Made by a program: the position numbers and the translations under genes
NCBI GenBank assembly: GCA_025330725.1
Contig: JAIWND010000016.1
Span: 703,660-767,659, forward strand
Direction of reading: 5' to 3'
Length of the DNA stretch: 64,000 bases
Source: Chlamydoabsidia padenii
Lineage: Eukaryota > Mucoromycota > Mucoromycetes > Mucorales > Cunninghamellaceae
The notes under the pieces: generated by a model
What the model was told of the DNA's origin: nothing
What the model saw: only the letters and a program-made list of their open reading frames with translations
Database searches by the model: none
Part shown: one piece after another, positions 1 to 11,639 of the stretch
Position numbering within the stretch: position 1 is the stretch's first letter
Layout of the letters: the number at the start of each line of letters is the position of its first letter

Positions 1-885
<885 letters not shown>

Positions 886-1262
886 ACTTTTATCCAGAAA
901 GAATTACTCGTTTGCTGTTGGTTTAGTTTAGTCTAGATTATTTATATATACACACTTATATCACATCCATCTGCTGCTGTTTGAATAAAAGACTATTGGT
1001 TTACTTTTTATTTGTAGAACAACATCTATCCACTGGATTAGGTAGCATACTTGTAGATAGTTTTCCACCCCTCTTCTTCACAAACATACTTTTATAATAG
1101 GAGATATATTCAAGTGATATGACTTTTTGTGCGTTTATTGATACAAATGTTTTTATGATATGCCAATGTTAAATTCTACAAATCTATATACTAAAAAAAA
1201 GAGAGGGGGTAATTATACTAGGTGAGCGATCTATTTCTACAAGTCTATATATTAACCAGCCA

Positions 1263-1869
1263 TCATTCATCTTTATCGTTTTCGAATGCATCCCAATCAA
1301 AGTCGTCATAGTTATCGTCGTCTTGAGGGTCATTTTTATCAGGCTGCTTCTTGTCTGCTGAGTTAGAATCACATTGCTGCTTGGCCAGGATTTCTTCGTA
1401 CCTGAATTAAATGCATCAGTACATATCAATCCGTATTATTATTATTATTATTACCATTTCAATAGCTGTGACTTTTGCTTTGTTGTAAAACAGGGAACCT
1501 TGAGAGCATCTTCGATCAATGGGAAGGCAGAAACAGACACCATGCTTGCAGATCTAAGGGAGAGATCTTTGTTAGTATGGTCATAAACAAGTTACTGCTG
1601 TTAGTTATTACCGATCAAATACTGAAAAGTATGTTTCAATACAGGCAAAGAGCTTGTTTTTTTCCTTGTCAGAGAAACGATAGTCCTACATGGTTCAATA
1701 AAAGGGGGGGGTGAGTATCAAGGATCATCATTATAACCAACCTTTTCTGTTTTACCTGATTTTTGAATATAAACTTTTTAAGTGTTTGCATTTGCTTCAA
1801 ATGTTTTGCGGTTGGTGGATTGGTTACTGTTTTCGAATCATCATGAAACTTTTGAATTCGTTGTTCCAT
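1263..1869 (-). CDS. small unknown protein with acidic C-terminus, four exons
   Basis: I do not recognise this protein. On the minus strand, exons at 1869-1756, 1685-1612, 1553-1455 and 1401-1263 splice with GT-AG borders and in frame into about 141 residues. It begins MEQRIQKFHDDSK, has a central hydrophobic/basic part (SVSAFPLIEDALKV) and ends in a very acidic tail (DDDNYDDFDWDAFEND). The introns carry CTAAC-like branch sites, for example before the third exon. The first ATG in frame is used, but an upstream exon cannot be excluded because the frame stays open 5' of it using only non-ATG codons. It lies between the fucose synthase gene and the Fanzor remnant. It could be a host gene or part of a mobile element. 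Confidence 0.45.
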
Positions 1870-2011
1870 TGTTGAATTGAGAAGAAAAGTTGTAGTAAAT
1901 GTCAAAAAAGAGTCACCCCTTGATACAGTTTATTAACTTCAAATTGAGACAATGATAGACAAAGTACAAAATAATTTGGGATGCGGGAAAAACAAATTGA
2001 TATGGGAAAAA

Positions 2012-2093
2012 AAATAAAATTGGACCGAAGCAAATAAAATTGGGACAGGGACAAATAAAATTGAGACAGGGATAAATAAAATTGAGATGGATG
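2012..2093. repeat. 20-21 bp minisatellite, four units
   Basis: Four tandem units of 20-21 bp, each starting AAATAAAATTG and continuing with a variable GGACAGGGAC-like half, at about 2012, 2032, 2053 and 2074. The minus-strand translation of this stretch is low-complexity and is not taken as a gene. It lies about 120 bp beyond the 3' end of the Fanzor-like pseudogene. Confidence 0.8.
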
Positions 2094-2216
2094 ATAATGA
2101 CAGGAACACCAGGAATACCAGAAGCATAAATAAATGTTAGTAAATACAAATAGATTATCATACATTTTTTTTTTTTTTTGTTAGTAACTTACACTGTAAA
2201 CATCGACACGTTTCTA

Positions 2217-4229
2217 CTACGTGGAGCAGGGGCGCGCTAAATTGCCTTGTGTTTTTCCATGTTTCACCGTGTGGAAAAAGAGGGACCGGATGTTGCGAGA
2301 GGAGTTGATATTACGTTGCCATACAGTACGGCAGTTACGACAAACTAATACTGTATACATACGATGATTTCCATCCAATTCTAGATGCTTCATATCCTTC
2401 TTCCCACACCCCGAGCAAACTTGTGGTGTATTGAATTCGTCCATATCAATCAATACCAGTCTTCCATCCTTGTCGGCTTTTTACGATAGTTTTCGGCACT
2501 TGTCCACCAATCCCTTGGGCTTGCCTTTGACCAAATGTTGCAGCACCAAATACCACCCACGGGGACTTTAGACGAGTCATGGGCAGGTGACGCCTTTTTC
2601 CGCTTTCTGTATGCAACAAAAATAAAATCAGTTAAACATCAGTATATATTGCGCATGCATTTCCAACCAAATAGTCTCACCTTGTTTTTGGTAGAGGAAT
2701 AGGTTCATCAACGACTGTTACCTTACTTCGTCTTCTTTGAGGGCCGACATTGTCCAATCGCTCTTGAGAACCAGGGGAAGTCTGATATTTCTGCCCACCA
2801 TTGACAAGTATGTTCACAAGTTCATGATTCATTTGTTGTCGTCCTTGGTAGTTCAGAAAATCAAGACCTTGTATATTCATCTGACCATAAAAATTCGTTA
2901 AAGGATCAAAAGCAGTGAAAGTTGAATCGATGTATTGTTGTATCCCTGGTAGTTCTGTTGATGGTGATATTTGATTCAGAGGTCCAAATTTATCTTGTTC
3001 AGTGTCATCTTGAATCCAACTTCGGTGTAATATTCAACAGATGATATTTTTCGTATTTCATGACTTTCACCTAAAAATACAAACATGAAAAAGTTGTCAG
3101 AATGCCATCAGTCTTTTTTTTTTTTTTTAATTACCATCAGAATCATCCAAATCATCACCATCATTTTATTCAGGAGCATCATGTTCAGGAGCATAGTGTT
3201 TACCAGGATCGTTTCGTTCCACATGGCCAGCCCCAGCACCTAAAAAGAACACATAAATAATAAATAAGATTTGATACAAACCCTCCATCTCATTCCATAC
3301 AACCCCATCAAATAACCACTTACCTTCATGTTCTAAGGAGTCATTGTATACATCATTACTTGAGTCATTACTACCGACATACACACTTGTAACACCGGGA
3401 TCCACAACCTACACTTTCAGATACTTGAATCCCCAGTCTTCAAAGTCTTCAGGCACCAAGCGTGGCAAGGCGTCTTCGGTTTTGATCGGCTCCTTGAATG
3501 ATATGGATGTAGCGACTCCATCGGTTAATATGTATTTCGACAAAATAAATCCATCACGCGGTAGATTTTTTTTTTTTTTTCAAAGCGAGCAAACGCGACG
3601 AGGTATCATCACCGTGAATATATTCTGGAAGTCCCAATGATCGAAGCAAAGTTTTCATACTGGTAGTAGAAAGCATTGCTGAAGAAGATGTACGTTTTGC
3701 TGAGGATGGTCGTTGCGCAGGTTGTCCATCATTGTCCAAAAAAGAAGGAGTCACTTCGGTCAAATCAGTGGGGTCGTGATTGATGTGAGCCCAGTAATAA
3801 TCCACCTTGAATTTCCCGTTTGTCAAAAGATGCACATTGGTTTTAGCTTTGCAGGACACCTTCATGGATGTCTTTGTTACGATTCGACGACGCTTCGAAG
3901 GGCCAGCACCATTTTCAGTTTTCAGTTTTCGTTCATACGCCCCTGAGTGATTGCATATCCAATAGGTCGTCATACGCACTTGCTCCTATATAGCAGATTC
4001 CACGACAGTCTTTGATTCGTAAAGGCGACTGTAGATGAATCGTCCATGGTTTTCGACATCGTTTTCCCAAATCCTCTTTACTATCCAAATAAAAGGTCAT
4101 CTTGTCATGAGAGCAGCTGGGGACAGACTTTGCCACATAAGCGTATTTAATATATTCGTCGGTGGGGACGATGACAGACTTGTTCGAAGATTTGCTTGAA
4201 GGCATAGGGGGAGTAGTAGAAGGAGCCAT
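2217..4229 (-). pseudogene. decayed Fanzor/TnpB-like nuclease gene with FAR1-like N-terminal region
   Basis: Read on the minus strand from ATG 4229-4227. Part one (about 4229-3750) resembles a FAR1/WRKY-GCM1 zinc-binding DNA-binding domain: WICNHSG, VSCKAKTN and the His pair in YYWAHINHDP. Part two carries Fanzor hallmarks in order: a TDGVATSIS segment (near 3500), the RuvC-I-like VVDPGVTSVYVG (3408-3370), SSVEYY (near 3030), NYQGRQ and LVNGGQKY (2850-2790), VVFGAATFG (near 2550), the RuvC-II-like LIDMDEFNTPQVC, then a zinc ribbon (CSGC, CRNC) and WQRNINSSRNI (2450-2290). The copy is broken: TAG at 3411-3409, TAA at 3168-3166, and frameshifts near 3960, in the A-run at 3566-3581, near 3015, 2610 and 2500. 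At least two real-looking introns remain (after 3325 and near 3140). The usual RuvC-III Asp (RDxN) is Asn here (codon 2312-2310). It is therefore a non-functional relic. Fanzors are eukaryotic RNA-guided nucleases related to IS605 TnpB. Whether the FAR1-like part belonged to the same ORF is inference. Confidence 0.85.
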
Positions 4230-4440
4230 TTTGATTAAAAAAGAGTGAGGAGGGAAGAGAAAAAAACAAACATTTATCGCCAAATAGCGCCATTTAAAAA
4301 TATGACAGGATATCGTATTCAAATAAAAGATACATAACAATCGAGGTACTGCCCTGATATATTATATAGTTGGTTTCGTTCTCAACCAAACACATTATGC
4401 CAGACATGATAAAAGTGCCAGTCAAAAAGAAGATCAGAGT

Positions 4441-4450
4441 CGGGATTTGA
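4441..4450. promoter_or_regulatory. CGGGATTT motif copy upstream of the p24 gene
   Basis: One exact copy of the recurrent octamer AAATCCCG/CGGGATTT, 115-125 bp upstream of the p24 start codon. Copies in comparable places upstream of other genes are listed in the findings. The regulatory role is inferred only from recurrence and position. Confidence 0.4.
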
Positions 4451-4564
4451 ATGGTCAATGATTTGGCCCAATAAAAAGCTCATGAGTGTAATTCGAAAAA
4501 GGGTGGTTTATTTTTTTTTTTTTTTTCGCCTCTTTCTTTTTTTTTTTTTAATCCTATCAAAGAG

Positions 4565-5445
4565 ATGCGGTCATCCCTATTTGTCTTTATCGGGGCTACT
4601 TTGGTGGCTCTCACATCTGCTGTCAAGTTTGACCTCAAGGCTGTCACATCTGAAAATCAATTCGGCCCTGAACGACGATGCTTCTCTCAATACGTACCAA
4701 AGGATACCAAGGTGTTGGTCAGTGTCCATGTCAGCGAAGGTTATAACCAACGTGTGGGCTGCAGCGTAAGTAACAAGTCATCTTTTTTATCATGTCTATA
4801 TTTATTGTGGGGTTTTTTTTTAATAATAGATCTTTGAAGATGGTGAACGCCCCAATGTGTTTGCAAAGAAAAAGGACATCAAAGACGAATACAATAACGC
4901 TTTTGATACTTTGCAAGATGGTGAAATAAATATTTGTTTCACCAACATTCTCGACGAAGGCAAGTTGGAAAAAAAAAAAAAATAGAATGACATGGGAAAT
5001 ACTCATCCTTCTTTATATACGCACAATATAGGCTTTGTACCTTCTGCTGACAATTATCGTGAAATCGACCTTGAAGTCAATGTGGGCACCGAAGCGAAAA
5101 CTATTGAAGAAATCACCAAGAACAAACACCTGCCAAATTTGGAAGAACAAACCCGTGTACTGGAAGCCATGGTGGATGATATCTTGAACGAAATGAATTA
5201 TCTCAAGGGTCGTGAAGCCAAGTTACGAAATACCAATGGTAAGTGAATACATCGGGTTTAAACTACCAATGAACAGATGTACTAACTAGAGTACTTTTTC
5301 TTCTTCTTCTTCTTCTTCAATAGAATCTACCAATGAACGTGTCAAATGGTTTAGTTTATTATCCCTGTTTACTCTCATTAGTTTAGGCATTTGGCAAATC
5401 TTATACCTTCGCTCCTTCTTCCGTAGAAAGAGACTTATTGATTAA
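4565..5445 (+). CDS. p24 (emp24/gp25L) family cargo receptor
   Basis: Type I membrane protein of COPII/COPI vesicles that helps sort cargo between ER and Golgi. Exons 4565-4765, 4830-4959, 5032-5238 and 5324-5445 give 219 residues. It has a signal peptide (MRSSLFVFIGATLVALTSA) and a GOLD domain with the paired cysteines in RRCFSQY and INICF. A coiled-coil region follows (LEEQTRVLEAMVDDILNEM), then one membrane helix (about residues 183-203). The cytosolic tail FRRKRLID has the aromatic/basic pattern seen in p24 tails. The second intron (4960-5031) uses a GC donor (GCAAGT); splicing there gives LDEGFVPSADNY, which fits the family. It is closest in feel to the delta/Erv25 branch, but I cannot place the subfamily with certainty. 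Confidence 0.9.
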
Positions 5446-5619
5446 TTAAACTATAGTTAAAACATGTTGGAATAAAGATTTTTATTATTTGTATCAGACC
5501 TTTGGTTTTGATTAATTAATCAAGTTAACAAAATGATGATGATATTTTAATGTGATTGTTTATTGTGGTATATAGTTAAAGAATGTGGGGGTGAAATCTA
5601 ACATTACTACTACATATAA

Positions 5620-7392
5620 CTATTTTACTGGGTCCTTGATATCCAACTTGTTGATCTGTGCTGTTGTTTGATCTACATCCAAATCCGAATCCGAGGAAGT
5701 ATCCGAGAGTTCGAGATCCAATTGATCCAAATGTTTCCATTGATTGAGTAGAGCCATGGCAGTGACCACCGATTTGAATTTGCTTTGACTATGCATACCC
5801 TTGAGCACACTGGGGGCCAAATTAGTGACATCGCTTGATGGGAGTTCGTCATTGGTAATCCAGGGATGTTGTAATGCTTCTTTGGCGGTGATTCTTTTTT
5901 CAGGGTCAAAGGTAAGTAGTCTATCAATCATGTTCTTGGCTACAAGAGAACAATTAGTATCGTGGGTTGAGGGGGGAGGAGGAAGGATTGTTTCATGTAT
6001 ATTACCTGAATCAGAGATATCGCACCAGTATTCTTCATCGAATTCATATTTTCCAGACATGATGCTTTCAAATAGGGCGGCTTGATCTAACAAATATATA
6101 TATATATATAGTGTCAATAGTTATCATAGCGATTGATACCTTTTCGTCCTTACCTTCGCCATAAAAGGGAGTATAACCAGATAAAAGCACAAACTATATG
6201 ATAAAGACATTAATGTTAGTAGTATGATTTTTATAGAGTCATGTCATAGAGTTTTACCATAATGACACCCACACTCCAGAGATCTACTGCTTTTCCATGA
6301 CCCTTTTGGAGTAAGACTTCGGGCTAAACCAATAAAACACCAAGTTAGTAAGCACCAAACACCCCCCCCCCAAAAAAAAAAAAAAAAAGATGATAACCAA
6401 GCTTACTGCCACATATCCAGGTGTTCCACAGGCAGTTGTCAAAATATCATCATGATGCTTGAGTATTTTCGATAATCCAAAATCTATCGAAATGCAAATT
6501 AGTCCCTGATTTCCCTTTTTCTTTTTTTGTGACTTACCTGTTATCATCAATTTCGCATTAGGGTCTTTACTGCCAAACAAGAGCTAAAATAAGAGTTAAA
6601 TGTGACATATCTTGAAACACAAAAACATAACAACAACTTACGTTTTCAGGTTTGATATCCCTATTTAAAGTCATAAGGGTAAAATATAATGTCAGTACTG
6701 TCATTTGTTAATCGTGTACTATTCCTACTACCTATGGACGATCTAATAAGAGTATAATATAAAAAGATGAGTACCAATGATAATCATTAGTTGAGTTTAT
6801 ACTTACATCGTGGTCGTGTAGATAGACAAGGCCTTCAAGTATTTGTCGTATCAAGTTGGCGGCATCCCGTTCACTGTAGTTACCCTTATCCAATAGCTGC
6901 TTAAATAATTCACCACCACTTGCCAAATCAGTCACGATATATACAGCATCGACAGTTTCATAAAGTGCATGCATAGATACAATATGAGGATGGTGGACTT
7001 TAGTTAATATATCTTAAATAAGAAAGATGAGTGGTTCATTAGTATCTTGTTACGTGGTTTCTTCTTCATCTTGTACCTACCAAGTTCACTGTCCAACATG
7101 TGTTCTTTGCCTATAAAGACTCAAGTATCAGTATTCAAGACAATAAGAAAAAAAGAATTCATTTGTTCTTACCAGCAATCACCTTTTTCAAGATAATCTT
7201 GAGAGCATATGGCTTCTTGGTTTCACGGTGGACGCATTCCTTCACCACAGCAAACGAGCCAACACCCAAAGTTTTCTTGGTCACTTCATAGTCAGCATTC
7301 AATTCGGGAGGATAGGCATTAGCTTCATCATCTTTCTCGTGAGTTTTTTTGAATAAGGCTAGGAGCCGTTTCATCAAGGCTGATTTAGGCAT
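5620..7392 (-). CDS. calcium/calmodulin-dependent protein kinase (CaMK I/II-like)
   Basis: Cytosolic Ser/Thr kinase gene broken by about ten short introns. From ATG 7392 the product reads through the glycine loop LGVGSFAVVKE, the catalytic Lys in YALKIILKK, HPHIVSMHALYE, the catalytic loop HRDIKPEN, the DFGLSK magnesium motif, an activation loop with the TACGTPGYVA phospho-acceptor Thr, PEV, DLWSVGVIM and HPWI. After the kinase domain comes an autoinhibitory/calmodulin-binding-like basic helix (SQSKFKSVVTAMALLN), then an acidic Ser-rich tail. The HRDIKPEN segment is split over an 11-nt micro-exon (6732-6742) and a 19-nt exon (6642-6660). The full catalytic set is present, so it should be active. 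Confidence 0.92.
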
Positions 7393-7399
7393 GATGGAG

Positions 7400-9490
7400 G
7401 TTGAAGAAGAAGAAGAAGAAAAGATTCATCCTCCTTTTTGGTTTGAATCCCTGGATGTTTCAAATCCCGACATGGTCCTATCAACCAAATTCAATGCCAC
7501 TCATTACTAAGAAAGGACTGACAAGATAGAACCAGTCCTGCGTACCTTTTTTTTTTTTTTTTTTCATCGATCCTAAAGATGGACTACTTTTATTAAATAA
7601 GAGTAACAATAAAATATACAATGTTTAAACAAAGTTGAAAGAAATGATCAAAAGCAATAATGCATAGTAAAAGAGAGCAAACAGTCAGTTAGTACATATG
7701 GTCAGCCCCTTTTTATCTATGGAAATGATAAAACTTGTCAACTTGATGCATTGTAGGGTTGGTTGCGATAACTACTCGGAAATGTTGTAATATAAAAAAT
7801 AGCGGATGCAAACCCTATGGCACACATATCATCATTAATGTTTGATTGGGAAAACTATTAAAGCCTCAGTGTATGTCAAGATCGACTTCACCCTCCAAAG
7901 TCAAATCGAGTAAAGGAAAGAGAAGAAAGTTGAATAAAGAAAGAGGACATGATTGAAGAGTAACAACGTGATCAAGAGCAAGAGAGACGAGGTAGACTAA
8001 AAGTGTTTAACGGATCAACAGAAGTTGGGGAAAGGTGGGGTATTTATACTAACTCTAAGACGATAACAATAGGCAGAAGATTCTGAAACATAGGGCTAAA
8101 AAAAATAAGTGAAACAAAAAGTTATCTTTTTTCTATTTAATAAAATTGGATATACTATATATAATAATGGTATATCGGGTGCCATGTTTATGGCGTCAGG
8201 AAAGAATTTTTCTGTTTCTTTGAACAGATCAAATAACTAAATAAGAAGAGGTAACATATATCAAAAAAGTCAGTACCTGCCAAGAATACTAGTGTCGTGC
8301 ACCACCCCATAGTGCTCTTTTGCTTGTTTTGACAACCCATCCTTCTTACATTGTTGTTTGCAAAAACGGGATATCCAGCATTTTGATTGTCTATAAAAAG
8401 AAATAAATACAACAGTGACAGGCAGGGTCGATTATGGTCATGTGAGATTTTGATTAGGTTTAGCGAGGTTGGGTCATTACAGTAGAGCACATACGGCAAG
8501 TGGAAGGAGGAGGACGTATACACCTGGCCAAAAGAGGACTGAGCAATTGAAGAGGAGGATGAAGAAAATAAAAGTGAAAAAATATATATAGAAGAATGAA
8601 AAGTGGTTCCATTATTTACGAACAATCAACTCACGCTGACAATCAAGGCAATGGTGGCGGGGTTTACAATAAACTCCGATCAATGCAAAAAAAAGTCTGG
8701 TTTTGATAACGTCATGTGTATCAGTTGGTCCTTCCTGTTCCCTTTTCCCTATACCCAACCAGCACACAGTCGTTACTACAAAAGAACTTTTTATTAAGAG
8801 ATAAGTCGTCGCTTAACATGCTACATATCATAAGTGAAAAAGAAAGAAAGACAGCCTAAACCATGCAGCATATAACTGAGTCTTGTGTGTATAAAGTGTA
8901 CAGTATATTTCATATTGCCTGCTCCCTTTGAGAGAAAAAGAGGTTGAAAGAGGCAAAATGACGTTCGGGATTTAAAAGTTTTTGAGATATTTTTATGATT
9001 GTTCAAAAGAGATAAGCAATGACCGAGTAAAATAAATATCACACCTACGCCTAATGCTGATGATGGTCAAATAGTCCCTTCTGACAGAGTTGGAACTTTG
9101 AGCAAACCCAAACACTTGCAATTAATAATGGAAACGTAAATGCCGAGTTTGTTCAAGTTGGTAAAACATGGGAACCTTATATATTGAGCTAGTCGAATCC
9201 ACAGCGAATTATGTTCGTGTGAGCGGATACTGAATATTGATGCGTTTTATTGGATCGGTTATCGTCATTCATGTCTTGCTCAATTCAAAAGAGGAGGACT
9301 ATTGCGTACAAGACGTTTGCTTCTCTTATTTCACGTTGATGCAAGTGGGAAAAAAAGGTACTTCTGGGCTTGAATTTCATTTCCCCACTTTTTTTTTTTG
9401 CTGACTGACGAGAAAAATGCTGTGTGAATAAAATGATAAAGTCCGCACAAATCCTTTCTTTCTTTCTCTCTCTTCTATTCTTCCTACTAC
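7400..9490. other. 2.1 kb intergenic region without a convincing gene
   Basis: Holds a T(17) tract (7550-7564), CGGGATTT-type motif copies at 7461-7470 and 8966-8975, and a repeat shared with 48.8 kb (own entry). On the minus strand, TATAAATACCCC near 8037-8048 has TATA-box form, but only a short ORF follows. A minus-strand ORF at 8188-8625 is low in coding character. A pyrimidine-rich leader at 9450-9493 precedes the carboxylase gene. Confidence 0.5.
7587..7737. repeat. dispersed repeat, copy 1 (partner at 48783-48927)
   Basis: About 150 bp that aligns by eye with 48783-48927 in the same orientation. Shared blocks include GAAAGAAATGATCAAAAGCA, AAACAGTCAGTTAGTA, TGGTCAGCCCCTT and ATGATAAAACTT, separated by small differences and short indels. 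Neither copy has a protein reading. On the minus strand both look like transcript 3' ends, so the pair may be related untranslated regions or a short interspersed element. Confidence 0.75.
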
Positions 9491-9493
9491 CAC

Positions 9494-11628
9494 ATGCTCT
9501 CCGATAAACCTTCCACTCGTCACAAACTTTTAGTAGCCAATCGTGGGGAAATAGCCATTCGAATCCTTACTGCAGCTGCTGAACTGGGCTTCCACACTGT
9601 AGCAGTTTATGGCGACCCTCAAGATAATGCTCATTGCCTGTCTGCCGATGAATCACTAAGACTCCCATCATCGGCCTCCTTTTTAAATGAACAACACATT
9701 ATTGAAGCTGCAAAAAGGTATTTATAACGTTTATGACTATACTAATATTGACTAACCATGTGTCTTTCTTTACTTCTTTTGTCTAGTACAAAAGCAACGA
9801 TGATTCACCCAGGCTATGGCTTTTTATCGGAATCAGCGACATTTGCGCGACGATGCTTGAAAGAAAACATTCAGTTTGTTGGTCCGTCAGTCTCATGTAT
9901 TCAAGCAGTAGGTGATAAGATCTCGGCTCGTCAAGTGGCCCTAGCGGCTGGTGTACCGGTGATTCCAGGTACCGACACTTCAGTGAACCAAGTACCTGAT
10001 GTCCTTGCCTTTGGTGCTATTCATGGTTACCCTCTCATGTTAAAGGCGCGCGATGGTGGTGGAGGTCGTGGGATACGAATGGTCAATCACCCTGATCAAG
10101 TGCAAGATGCCCTAAAACGCTGCCTCAGTGAATCTCCCTCCAAACAAGTGTTTATTGAAAAAGCCATTGTCGGTGCCAAACATATTGAAGTACAAATCAT
10201 AGGTGATGGGTATGGTAATGTGATCCACTTGTTTGAACGTGATTGCTCTATTCAACGAAGGTACCAAAAGGTGTTGGAAGTAAGTAGTGGAAAAAAGGGG
10301 GAACGGGGTTTATCATCTAACTCTTTTTTTTTTAATATTCAGGTGGCACCATGTCCTTCTTTATCGGCTTCTTTGAGAGCCTCTATTCATAAAGCCGCCG
10401 TCCAACTGGCTCGACATATCGAATACGACTCGGCGGGAACAGTGGAATTCTTGGTTGATCAACAACAACAACAATTTTACTTTTTAGAAGTCAATCCTCG
10501 TATACAGGTCGAACACACCATTAGCGAACAAATCACCAATGTCGACATTGTCCAAACTCAGATTTTGGTGGCTATGGGGAAACATCTCGTCAACGATCTA
10601 CACCTGACTCAAGCTGCCGTACAACCTACGCGGAACCTCATCTCCATTCAAGCTCGCGTGGTAGCCGAAAATCCATTAAAAGACAATATGTTATCAGTGG
10701 GTAAAATAACACACGTCTCATTCCCTTCAGGTAGCTATGGCATTCGTGTGGATACCTGGATTCGATCAGGATGTGTCGTTTTACCTGTAAGATAAATCGC
10801 ATTTACTTCCTCTGGTTTGTGACATATTAAAACCCCCCTCCTTTTTTTTTTTTTTTTTCCTTTTAGGTTTATGATTCTTTGCTGGCAAAAATTATTGTAA
10901 CTGGGTCTTCTTTGGATGATGCACTATCAAAAATGGCTCTGGCTCTTCAACGCACAACCATTATAGGTGTGGAAACAAATCTCGATTTTTTACTAGCCAT
11001 CGTCACTGATCAATCCTATCTTGGCCACAATCTACACCACACACATATCAAATCACTTGAAGAACGGACACCTGCCTTGATGGAATCCACTCGTGTATGG
11101 ATGGAAACGAGACGGGACCGTACACCATCCTCGGCAACAAGTACTTTAATCCATCATCCGACACCAACAGCAGCAAGTATCCACTTTAAACCAACAGATG
11201 CCTTCAATATCGAGATCAGCACACCTACACCCACAGTGTTTACACTCCAACTGGACAAGATACAAAGCAATAACTTTCCCGATGAACTGGTCGCCCACGC
11301 CCAATCCACCCTTCCTAACCTTCCTCCTCACTTTGCAATGACAATTAAAAAAAAATCGGCTCTGGGCTCTGGATTACGACGAAAGGCTCGGATACCTGGC
11401 GAGATTGGCTGTCCTGTCACTGGCATGCTGGTGGAAATGAGCGTGCAACAGGGCGATACCGTGGTCATTGGTCAAGAAATGTTTGTCATGAGCGCAATGA
11501 AAATGGAAACGGTGGTCAAGTCTCCTATCAATGGTCGGGTGCAAGCGGTTTGTGCCAAACCTAACGAATTGGTGGAATTGGGTGATGTAGTGGTTGAACT
11601 CTCGGAAATAAAGGACAGTAAAATATAG
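9494..11628 (+). CDS. biotin-dependent acyl-CoA/pyruvate-type carboxylase alpha chain (biotin carboxylase + BCCP)
   Basis: ATP-dependent carboxylation of a protein-bound biotin. Exons 9494-9717, 9787-10279, 10343-10786 and 10867-11628 give 640 residues. The biotin carboxylase N-domain starts at once (KLLVANRGEIAIR). ATP-grasp features follow: HPGYGFLSE, the glycine-rich loop KARDGGGGRGIR, EVQIIGDGYGN, FLEVNPRIQVEHTISE. The C-domain (ISIQARVVAENP, DSLLAKIIV) leads to a biotinyl domain with the biotin-accepting Lys in SAMKMETVV. This is the layout of MCC-alpha and PCC-alpha. No mitochondrial presequence is visible and the beta (carboxyltransferase) subunit is not in the window, so the acyl substrate is undetermined. 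A urea-carboxylase-like or stand-alone role is possible. Confidence 0.85.
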
Positions 11629-11639
11629 ACTTGTCCTCT

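Noticed and set aside
1902..2165. Three overlapping minus-strand ORFs rich in Phe, Leu and Ile
   Set aside because: They are translations of the AAATAAAATTG minisatellite in all frames.
2217..2453. Stand-alone zinc-finger protein of 78 residues
   Set aside because: Its frame is only the C-terminal piece of the Fanzor-like remnant; upstream motifs continue in neighbouring frames.
8188..8625. 145-residue minus-strand ORF
   Set aside because: No ATG-based start with good context, Ser and Phe low-complexity ends, and no domain. Possible splice sites exist (near 8280 and 8393), but no longer product could be assembled.
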